A stretch of DNA of 44,476 nt from DASZMX01 sp035551475 (lineage in GTDB: Bacteria; Verrucomicrobiota; Verrucomicrobiia; Limisphaerales; Palsa-1400). The position numbers were made by a program, and so were the translations under genes. The DNA lies in contig DASZMX010000100.1 in NCBI GenBank assembly GCA_035551475.1, positions 1 through 44,476 of the forward strand, in the 5' to 3' direction. A model generated the notes under the pieces. That model made no database searches. It had not been told where the DNA came from and saw nothing but the letters and a program-made list of their open reading frames with translations. This document shows, piece after piece, positions 33,962-43,200 of this stretch (its first letter is position 1; each line of letters opens with the position of its first letter).

Positions 33962-36900
33962 ATGGAGAATTTCAAAGTAATCTTAGTTGGCTTGCTTATT
34001 GGATTGGGCCATGGCGTTTTGGCGCAGGACGCCCCGATAATCGTCACGCCACCAGCCAGTCAAGCCGTGCTCCATGGTGAGACGGCCACCTTCGACGTCG
34101 CGGTTTCCGGGGCGGGGCCATTCACTTTCCAATGGCGGCACGATGGGGCGGAACTGCCGGGCATTGTCATCACGGCGGCTGGCAATGGCGTGGATGGCTA
34201 CTCTGGGGATGGAAGCCCCGCCACCAATGCCAGCCTCACTGCGCCGGTGGGCGTGGCGGTGGACGGCCTGGGCAACTTGTATGTCGCCGATTCCCTTAAC
34301 AACCGCGTCCGCAAAGTAGCCACGAACGGCGTCGTCACCACCGTGGCGGGCGATGGCACGAATCGTTTTTTCGGCGACGGCGGCGCGGCCACCAATGCCA
34401 GCTTGAACAGTCCCTGGGGCCTCGCGGTGGACGTTTTCGGCAATCTGTTTATTGCGGACCTCGGCAATGGCCGCGTCCGCAAAGTAAGTGTTGATGGCAT
34501 TATTACCACGATTGCCGGAGGTGGAACCAATGATCCCGGCAATAACGGTCCGGCCGTTGCTGCCCGGCTCGCCCCACGGTATTTAACATTGGATAGGTTC
34601 GGCAATTTATTCATCGCGGAAACCGAGAACAATCGCATCCGGGAGGTGGGAACCAATGGCCTTATCACCGTCTTGGCGGGAAACGGGACGAATGGTTTTT
34701 CCGGAGACGACGGGCCGGCCGGGAACGCCAGCCTGAATGCTCCACGCGGAATAGCTATAGACCAGATGGGCAATCTGTTCATCGCTGACAGCGGCAACAA
34801 CCGGGTGCGCGAAGTCGGAACGAATGGCCTCATCCAAACTGTGGTGGGAGGAGGCTATAATCGCGATGGTAATCCAGCATTGGGCGCCTCGCTCAACGAT
34901 CCATGGGACGTGACTTTGGATGGTGTCGGTGATTTGTTCATTGCGGATTTCTTTAACAACCGCGTCCGCAAAGTTGGAACCAATGGCATCATCACAACCG
35001 TGTTGGGCAACGGGCTGCAAGGTTACTCGGGAGATGGCGGATGGGCGACCAACGCCGAATTAAACGGTCCCGCCGCCCTGGCGACGAGCGCGTCGGGAAG
35101 TTTATTCGTCGCCGACGCCAACAACTATCGCGTGCGCCAACTTTTGGGGCCGACGCTCTGGCTGAATAATGTTACAGCCGACCAGGCTGGGAACTACGAT
35201 GTCGTGGTGATGAGTCCCAGCGGCAGTGTCACGAGTTCTGTCGCCGTGCTGACTGTGCTCCTGCCCCCCGCCGTTACGCAGCAGCCCATAAGTGAGCCGG
35301 CAGGAGTCGGCGGGGCTGTCGGATTTAGCGTGTCCGCCACGGGGACGGAGCCCTTCCACTATCAATGGTATTTAAACGGATTGGCCCTTGCCGGACAGAC
35401 TAACAGCGTCCTGGGACTGACGAATGTGGGATTCGCCGATGCCGGCGGCTACCAAGTGGAGTTGACCAATCTCTACGGCTCGGCCACCAGCAGCGTGGCC
35501 ACTCTCACCGTTGGACTCCCTCCGTCCATCAGTACGCAGCCGACCAACCAAACCGCTGTGGCCGGCGGGGCAGCCGCCCTTAGCATCGAGGTCTCCGGCG
35601 CCGGCCCCTTCACTTACCAATGGCAACTTAATGGAACAAATTTACCAAATCTCATCACGACCGTGGCGGGCAATGGAACGAATGGCTTTTCCGGGGATGG
35701 CGGCCCGGCCACTAACGCCGAACTGAATTATCCTGCCAGCGTGGCGGTGGATGGCGCGGGCAATCTGTTTATCGCGGATTTCTATAACAATCGCGTCCGC
35801 AAAGTGGCCGCCAACGGCGTCATCAGCACGGTGGCGGGCAATGGCACAAACGGCTTTTCTGGGGATGACGGCCCAGCCACCAACGCCGAGTTAAACTATC
35901 CTGCCAGCGTGGCCCTGGATGGCGCAGGCAATTTGTTTTTCGCGGACTACGGCAACGGGCGCATCCGGGAAGTGGGAACCAACGGCATCATCACCACGGT
36001 CGCGGGCAATGGAACCAATGGCTTTTTCGGCGATGGTGGCCCGGCCACCAACGCCGCCTTAAACTATCCGCTGGGCGTGGTGGTGGATGGGAGCGGCAAT
36101 TTGTTCATCGCAGACAGCCAAAACAATCTCGTCCGGAAGGTGGAAACGAACGGCGTGATCACCACGGTGGCCGGCAATGGAGCGCCAGGTTACTGGGGTG
36201 ATGGCGGCCTGGCCCAGCACGCCAGCCTGCAAATTCCCACCGGCGTGGCGGTGGATGGCGCCGGCAATTTGTACATTGCCGATAATTACAACCAACGTAT
36301 CCGCGAAGTGGGAACCAACGGCATCATCATGACCGTGGCCGGCAATGGAGCTTATAACTTCTCCCACGGCTGCCCCGAGTGCGGCCCAGGAACTTTCTCT
36401 GGCGACGGGTGGGCTGCCACCAACGCCGGATTAAACGCTCCGTCCGGCGTGGCCACGGATGGATCCGGCAACCTGCTGATTGCCGATTTGCTCAACGATC
36501 GCATTCGCCAAGTCACACCCGACGGCATCATAACGACCCTTGTCGGTGATGGGCCTCGCCACCCTGATGCGAGCTATCCCAGCGCCGGGTTCGCCGGCTT
36601 TGGCTACTACTCCGGTGATGGCGACTCGGCTGCCAATGCCGCGTTGAATGCCCCCTCCAATTTGGCGGTCGATACTCTTGGCGATTTATTTATTGCCGAC
36701 TTCGGAAACCAACGCATCCGGGAAGTTACCACCCACAACGCGCCAAGCCTGGAGCTTAATAATCTCGGCGCCAGCCAGTCCGGGAGTTACGACGTCATCA
36801 TCACAAGTCCGTTTGGCAGTGTCACGAGCAGTGTCGTCTCGATCACGGTGGCCTCACCGTCTTCGTTGCGCCTCACGCGCACGGGGACAAACAGCCTGCG

Positions 36901-37081
36901 CTTGGATTTAACGAGCGCGCCTGGGCAGACCAACATCCTGGAGGAGGCAACGGGTTTGGAATCTCCCCTCAATTGGCAGCCGGTTTTTACCAACGTGGGA
37001 GATGCCGAAGGCCACGGGGCCTTTACCAACGCCGACCTTTCCGCGCACCAAGCCCTTTTCTATCGCCTGGCCAATCCGTAA
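33962..37081 (+). CDS. Exported Ig/NHL propeller protein
   Basis: Secreted protein of 1039 residues with a signal peptide (VILVGLLIGLGHGVLA). It holds three Ig-like domains and twelve NHL-type repeats with the core GNLFIADxxNNRVRKV. The first Ig domain breaks off after FQWRHDGAELPG (residue 67), six NHL repeats fill residues 68-396, and the Ig sequence resumes (LWLNNVTADQAGNYDVVV). The second Ig (about 435-517) is intact. The third again breaks off after YQWQLNGTNLPN, contains six NHL repeats (564-926), and resumes (LELNNLGASQSGSYDVII). A C-terminal module of about 70 residues ends FYRLANP. The function is unknown; surface binding is plausible. Codon use is somewhat less GC-rich than in neighbours. 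Confidence 0.85.
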   Translation: MENFKVILVGLLIGLGHGVLAQDAPIIVTPPASQAVLHGETATFDVAVSGAGPFTFQWRHDGAELPGIVITAAGNGVDGYSGDGSPATNASLTAPVGVAVDGLGNLYVADSLNNRVRKVATNGVVTTVAGDGTNRFFGDGGAATNASLNSPWGLAVDVFGNLFIADLGNGRVRKVSVDGIITTIAGGGTNDPGNNGPAVAARLAPRYLTLDRFGNLFIAETENNRIREVGTNGLITVLAGNGTNGFSGDDGPAGNASLNAPRGIAIDQMGNLFIADSGNNRVREVGTNGLIQTVVGGGYNRDGNPALGASLNDPWDVTLDGVGDLFIADFFNNRVRKVGTNGIITTVLGNGLQGYSGDGGWATNAELNGPAALATSASGSLFVADANNYRVRQLLGPTLWLNNVTADQAGNYDVVVMSPSGSVTSSVAVLTVLLPPAVTQQPISEPAGVGGAVGFSVSATGTEPFHYQWYLNGLALAGQTNSVLGLTNVGFADAGGYQVELTNLYGSATSSVATLTVGLPPSISTQPTNQTAVAGGAAALSIEVSGAGPFTYQWQLNGTNLPNLITTVAGNGTNGFSGDGGPATNAELNYPASVAVDGAGNLFIADFYNNRVRKVAANGVISTVAGNGTNGFSGDDGPATNAELNYPASVALDGAGNLFFADYGNGRIREVGTNGIITTVAGNGTNGFFGDGGPATNAALNYPLGVVVDGSGNLFIADSQNNLVRKVETNGVITTVAGNGAPGYWGDGGLAQHASLQIPTGVAVDGAGNLYIADNYNQRIREVGTNGIIMTVAGNGAYNFSHGCPECGPGTFSGDGWAATNAGLNAPSGVATDGSGNLLIADLLNDRIRQVTPDGIITTLVGDGPRHPDASYPSAGFAGFGYYSGDGDSAANAALNAPSNLAVDTLGDLFIADFGNQRIREVTTHNAPSLELNNLGASQSGSYDVIITSPFGSVTSSVVSITVASPSSLRLTRTGTNSLRLDLTSAPGQTNILEEATGLESPLNWQPVFTNVGDAEGHGAFTNADLSAHQALFYRLANP
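34163..35149 (+). repeat. First NHL block, six repeats
   Basis: Six units of about 53-57 residues, each running from an (I/L/V)xTxAGxG strand through a GDGxxAxxAxL stretch to a (N/D)LFIADxxNxRVRKV strand. Six units match one six-bladed propeller. The block sits inside the first Ig-like domain. Confidence 0.8.
35651..36739 (+). repeat. Second NHL block, six repeats
   Basis: Six units, of which the first three are nearly identical (TTVAGNGTNGF, GPATNAELNYP), suggesting recent duplication. Units five and six carry insertions, the fifth with a Cys pair (GCPECGPG). The block lies inside the third Ig-like domain. Confidence 0.8.
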
Positions 37082-37104
37082 GCGTTTCTTGCCGGGGCAC
37101 GCGC

Positions 37105-37120
37105 TTGGCCTGAAGGCCGG
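37105..37120 (+). terminator. Possible weak terminator
   Basis: GGCC-TGAA-GGCC hairpin with two flanking G-U pairs, 24 bases after the NHL gene stop. No T-run follows, so a rho-independent role is doubtful. Confidence 0.2.
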
Positions 37121-37168
37121 AGACTGGGTGATGTTCCCGTCTCATCCCAAAATGCCGCACAATTTCGC

Positions 37169-37196
37169 GTGACATCAGGAGGGCGACGTTTATATT
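37169..37196 (+). promoter_or_regulatory. tRNA-Glu promoter
   Basis: GTGACA at 37169-37174 and TATATT at 37191-37196 with a 16-base spacer. The predicted start is about 6 bases before the mature 5' end of the tRNA. Both boxes are close to the sigma70 consensus. Confidence 0.6.
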
Positions 37197-37208
37197 TCAG
37201 CGTTTGAC

Positions 37209-37283
37209 GACCCTATCGTCTAGCGGTTAGGACACTGCCCTTTCACGGCGGTGGCACGGGTTCGATTCCCGTTAGGGTCGCCA
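37209..37283 (+). tRNA. tRNA-Glu (anticodon UUC)
   Basis: Complete cloverleaf with CCA encoded. The acceptor stem is GACCCTA (37209-37215) with TAGGGTC (37273-37279), followed by discriminator G and CCA (37281-37283). The D-arm contains TCTAGCGGTTAGGA. The anticodon loop is CTTTCAC with anticodon TTC at 37242-37244, inside a five-pair stem with one G-U. The T-loop is TTCGATT. The pattern CTTTCAC is the classical tRNA-Glu signature. Seven T follow at once (37284-37290) and probably end transcription. Confidence 0.96.
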
Positions 37284-37290
37284 TTTTTTT
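37284..37290 (+). terminator. T-run after tRNA-Glu
   Basis: TTTTTTT directly after the CCA end. With the tRNA acceptor and T stems acting as the upstream hairpin, it likely terminates the single-gene transcript. Three bases further begins the stop codon of the convergent giant gene. Confidence 0.5.
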
Positions 37291-37292
37291 CC

Positions 37293-40200
37293 TCAAGGCA
37301 CGAACACAATCCGGTAAAACCGTTGGGCGTTCGTGAGCGCGTCGGTGATGCCGACGGGGCCGAGACCGGCGTTGGTGGGCGGGCCAAGATTCGTCCAAAC
37401 CGCGGCGGACAAGGCGTCTTTGAACTGCACTTGATACTTCGAGCCGGGGCTGGCGCTCCAGTCAAATGTAATTTCCGGCGTTTGCCCGGGCGGATCTGAA
37501 ACGGTGGCCGCTTCCAGCAGGGGGAGGGGAGTCACGGTGACATCGTCCACGCCAAAAAATCCGGCGTCAGCTCGCGCGCCGATGGTCACGGCGCTGGCGG
37601 CGTTGGTGGCGGTGACAACCCATTGCAGATTGGTCCAACCAGTCGCGGTTAAGTTTGTTTCATCCGCGATGCCTCCGCCATTCCAGGCCACGGACAGTTC
37701 GAGCGGGGCGACTGGAATGTTGATCCACAGTGAAACGATATAGGCTGTTCCCGGTGTGGTCGGAACGATTTCGGTAAGATAACCCAAGGCGTTGGTGGCC
37801 GCCAATTGCGCGCCAAATATTCCGCCATGGACGGAAACGGCATTGCTCTGAACGATGAAATTTTGATCATTGCCGGAGAGGGTCCAGCCCGTGAAATCCC
37901 CCGTTTCAAATCCGCCGTTGGCAATCAAAGGCGGCGCGGCCAAACTGAGCGTGGCCAATCGGCTGGTGATCGAGCCGCCGGCGTTCATCAGCGTTACCGC
38001 GTAGGAGCCTGCGTTGGTGGCGGCGAGGTTTGTCAAACTATAAACGGCATTGGTGGCTTGGAGGATCGCCGCGCCGTTAAAATACCACTGGTACGCAAGC
38101 GCGGTGGAACTGGCCGCCGCCACGCTGAAGCTGACGTTGTTTCCGAAATAAGCCACCGCGTCGGCGGGTTGCGCGGTGATTTGCGGCGGCGCGGGCACGC
38201 TGAAACGATATACGGTTCCGGCATTATGCGTTCCGCCAAAGAAAGTTGTGCCATAATAATAGCCGTCGCTGGCGCGCACCGGCGCGGCCTCGGGATAAGC
38301 GCCGTTCGTGCCGGTGAACCAGAAGATCGGCGTGCAAATTCCGTTGGTGGTAATCTTAAAAATGCCGCCCGCGCCGCCGGGACCGCCATTCTGCGCCGCG
38401 CCGAAGAATCCGCCGTCGCCACTGGGGGTCAGCCCGGCGTTTAACAGAGCCCCGTCCGCGTAATTGAGCGAAAAAATATTCGTGTAAGTCCCGTTGGCTG
38501 CCAGGCTGAACACGTCGCCAAACCCATTGTTTCCGCCGAGATATGTTGTCCCATATAATTTTCCATCCGACCCCGAAGCGAGGCTGGCCAGCGGGTTGGC
38601 GCCGTCCACGCCTGAAAAATCATGCAGCGTGGCCAAGGCTCCATTGGTGTTGATGGCAAATAAAATGCCCAGCCCAAAAGCTCCGCCTTGATAGGTCGAG
38701 CCATAAAATTTTCCGTCGGGTCCCAGCGTCAAACCAGCAATGGGAATCGCTCCATCAGTGAAGCTGCTAAAGGCATACAGAGGGGTGACCGCGCCATTGG
38801 TGCTCGCGGCGAAAACGGTTCCTTCACCGTACACCCCGCCATCGGCGCCGGAGCCATAGAGGCGGCCGTCGTTGCCTAAAGTGAGCGGGGCGTTGGGCGA
38901 AGAGCCGTCGTCGCCGCCCGTAAATTCATGCAGCGCAGTCACGGCCTGGTTCGTTGCCACGCGGAAAATTGTGCCAAGCGCGCTGTCGCCGCCGGCGGCC
39001 GCGACGCCATAAAGATTCGGGTCTGCGCCCGCTCCCTGGGTCAAGGCGGCGTAAATATTTGCGCCGTCCGAGCCGCCCGTGAACGAATAAAACGTGGCGA
39101 ATCCGCCATTCGTATTGACACTGAAAAGCGCGCCGCCGTTTTCCGCGCCGCCATTCACCGTCGTGCCATACAAGTTGCCATCGCGCGCCTGCATCAGGCT
39201 GGCATTGGGATTGGCGCCGTCGCTGCCTTTGAACGAATGCATGATTTGCAAGGCATAGCCCGGCGCGCTCAGCGGCGAGACCGTCACGACCGCGTTGGAG
39301 CTTTGCTCATAAAATAAGTCGTCGGACACAATCACGGAGTAAGTCCCGGCGTCGCTCGCGGTGCTTTGTTGAATGGTCAAAACGGAACTGGTCGAGCCGG
39401 AGATGCGGGCGTTGTCGGCGAGGGCGGCGCCATTTTGATACCATTGATAGGTGAGGGGATAATCACCGGCGGCCTGCACGGCCAGCGTCACGGCCGAACC
39501 CGCGAGGATGGAGGCATCCGACGGCTGCTGGGTGATTTCGGGAGTCGAGATGAGCACTTGCACCCGCGCCGGAGCGCTGGTGACGGAACCAAACGCATTG
39601 CTGATCACCACAGAATAAATGCCGGCGCTGGCTGCGGCGGCGTTGGTGATGGTCAGGACGCGTGTGGCGCTGCCGATAACCGTCGCGCCGTCGATCAAAT
39701 TGGTTCCATTCCTGCGCCATTGGTAGGCAGCGGGACCGGCGCCGAAAGCGGCCACGTCCAGCACGCCTGTCCCGCCGAGATCAACCAATAAATCCGCAGG
39801 TTGACTTGTGATTTGCAACGGGCCCGAGAGGCTTACTTTGAAGATGGAGCCGAAGCCGTCGGCGCCGCCCGCGGCCGCGGTGCCGTAAAGGTCGCCTTGA
39901 TATTGCAGCAGGGTTCCGGTGGGCTGCGCGCCATTGAATCCATCCAAGGCCGCCAGCGTCACGAGGGCGCCATCCGGGGAAATTTCAAAGACCGTGCCCG
40001 CATTGTAATTCCCCCCGGCTTGCGTGGTTCCATAAAGATTTCCATCCGCTCCCAGGAGCAAGGCGCCGAACGGGTTGGCCCCATCCGTTCCGCCGGTGAA
40101 ATCATACAGCACCACGCCTGACCCGTCGGGCGACAATTTAAAAATCTCGCCCTCCCCATAAAAACCGCCGGCGTAAGCCGTGCCGTAGAGATTGCCCTGC

Positions 40201-43200
40201 GCATCGAAAGTCAGGCCCGACGACGGCTCCGCGCCGGTATAGCCATCGAAGGTGATCCAGGTGCGGAGTTGGCCGGAGGGTGTGATTTGAAAAATGGTCC
40301 CCGCTCCGTACGCGCCGCCGGCCTCGGTTGTGCCATAAAGATTATGAGAAGCATCCTCCACGAGCGATCCGGTGGGCTCCGACCCGTTGAGGCCGTCGAA
40401 TGAAACAATAGTTGACAACGATCCTCCCGTCGTGATGCGAAAAAGGTTGCCCTGCCCAAAAATGCCGCCAAGGACTGTCGTGCCATAAAAAGCGCCGTCA
40501 TGGGCCTGGAACAAACTGGCGACGGGCTCATTGCCATTCTCACCGGATAAGGACGCCAGCGTGGTGAGGAAACCGTTGTTGCTCACGCGAAAAATTGTGC
40601 CGCCGCCACCCGTTCCACCCGTCGAGGTGACGCCATAAAGAAAATTATCGCTGCCCAAAGTCAGCCCGGCGTACGGATTGGCGCCATTGGCCGAACTAAA
40701 TGAAACGACCACCGACGGCGTTCCGCCGGGCGCCATTTTAAAAACGTTGCCGTAGCCGCTTGCGCCGCCGGCCAGCGTGGTGCCGTAGAGCAGGGTGGGC
40801 AAGCCGTGGTTGGTGGTGAGCCCGCCAAAAGGTGTTTCGCCGGAATTATTTCCCGGAAACGAATACAGCGTGGATAAAGTGACCCCGGGCGCCGTGATGC
40901 TATTGACGCTCAGCGTGGCGGTGGCGGAATTGGTCCCCAGCGCATTGCTTGCCACCACCGTGAAACTCCCGGCCCAGGTCGGCGAAATATTGGCGATGGT
41001 CAGCGTGTTGCTGTTGGCGCCGCTGATCGTCGAGTTGTTGCTTAAATTGGTTCCGTTAAACTTCCATTGATAGGCGATGGGCTGCGTGCCAACGGCCAAG
41101 GCCGAAAACTGCGCGTTTTCCCCGGGCAGTAGCGTGAGGCTGGCGGGCAACTGAGCCATAACCGGGCCGGACGGCGTGAGGGTCAAGGTGGCGTTGCTGC
41201 TCGTCGCGATGCCGGCGGCGTTGCTGACCACCACAAAGTAAGAGCCGGCGTCGCCCAACGTGACGTCCGCCAGAGACAGGGTGGCGGTCGTCGAGCCGCT
41301 CACATTGTTGGAGTCAACTAAAGGGACGGGGAGCACGCCATTGTCGCGCCACCATTGATAGGCCAATTGCGCGTTGGTCGCCGCAGCCACGTGAAAAAAA
41401 GCTGATTGGCCTTCCAGCAAAATCTGGTTGGTCGGCGGCGCTGTAATGATAGGCACGGATGCGACCAACAGGCTCACGGTCCGGCTTTGCACATAATGAT
41501 CGTTCAGATTGGTGAACGAAAATGTTGCCAGATAAATGCCGAGATCGAGGTTCGCCACATTCGCCCTCGGCGTAACGGTAATGGGAATGCTGCTCAACGC
41601 CGGGACAACTCCGCCCGCCGGCGCGAAATCAAAGAGCGAGGAAGTCGTGCCAGCTGCCCAATCCAGCGCGTTGGTGCCGCTGTTGGCAATGGTGAACGTC
41701 AGTGTGGCCGGCCCGAAAGGCCCGCCGAGCGGCCCCGCGAACGGCTCCGGCTGCACGGGTGTGACTTGCATTGTTTCGGGCAGCCCCAAGGCATAAAGCA
41801 GGTTGCTGCCGTTCGGCGTGCCCCAGCCGGTGCAAAGGTCGTAGCCCGGCACAGCAATAAATTTCGTGGGTGTCAACGGGCCTTCGTTGTTGCCCACCGT
41901 CGTGTCATGAAAACGCGCGCCGTAAGTCGAGCCTTTGCCAAACGCATAAATCGCCGGATTGATAAATCCCACGGCGGGCAAACCATTGCTGGCCGCCAAC
42001 TGATTCGCCAGCGCTACGTACGCGGCCCACAACGGCGCCGCGCAACTGGTGCCGCCGAAGGCCAATTGCTTGCCATTGTCACCCACCGAAAAAACCTGAT
42101 CCGCCACCGCCGCCACATCGGGAATGTTCCGGTGCGTGGTGGAACCTTGGTTCAATGTCATGTCGATTCCCTGCTGCCAGGAGGGAATGGAAAATGACGC
42201 GCTCACGCCGCCGCCAGTGCCTTCACCGCCGCCCCAATTCCACACGGTTTCAGAAGCATACGCGCCAGCGCCGGAAGTCATTGAAAGCGTTGTTCCACCC
42301 ACGCAGGTTAAATACGGCACATCCGTAGGAGGAGCTGTCGCTCCCGGATACGCATCGCTGTCGCCCGCCGCCTGGAAGAATGATTGCCCCTGCGCATTAA
42401 GTTGCTGAAAAATCTGGATGATGGCAGCGTCGGTGGCGAAGGTCCACGAGGAGCTTAACTGCCGCGCCGTGTCATCGTTGGCCATTTGGTTAAGAATATC
42501 GCGGCCATCGATGCCCTCGTACACGATCACTTCGGACAATCCCGGCGCCATGGCGATGACCAGGTCAATGTCCAATGAAACTTCCTCCGTGCCGTTGAGC
42601 GTCGCGGGCAGTCCCGGGGTGTTTAAGAGGACGTTGGTCACGGGCACATGGGACAGGCCAGCCTGGTCTTCGTATGCGGGAATGTCCTGGGGATAATAAC
42701 CATCAAACTCCAGCAACCCCACCTTTTCGCCGGCGCCATTCCAAGTCACGCCGGGCGCATAAGCCGTCCGGAAATCCTGGCCTATATAATTCCCGCCCGG
42801 CCCCGACCCGTTCAAACTTTGTGGCTTCGCCTGATTCGTGCGCAGCGGTTGCGGCTTCAGCAAGGGACGGGGCACAGCAAAATTATCCAGGCCCGCCACG
42901 CTCAAGACGGGCGTGGGCAGATCGAGCGTCGGCGGAACATTGGGCGCAAAAAACGTCCTTTGCTCGGTGGGATGCTGATACTCCGTGAGAGTCAAGTGAA
43001 AGGCCTTGTTGATCGCCGCGACCGGCCCGCGCACATCGACCAGCGTGCGGTTGGCATGGGTGTGCGTGACCCGCAGGCCGTTGCTTTGCGCAAAGGCGAT
43101 GACCGTCTGATAATCCGCCTCGGCCGGCCCAAATTGCTCGGTAAACTGCGCGGGGGTTAGATAATGCCGATAATTCGGGCTGGCCGGATCGGAGATCTGC

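Noticed and set aside
34163..36739. Periodic sequence that might be taken for a noncoding tandem repeat or CRISPR-like array
   Set aside because: The period of about 160-170 bases is in frame and encodes NHL units; there are no short identical repeats with unique spacers.
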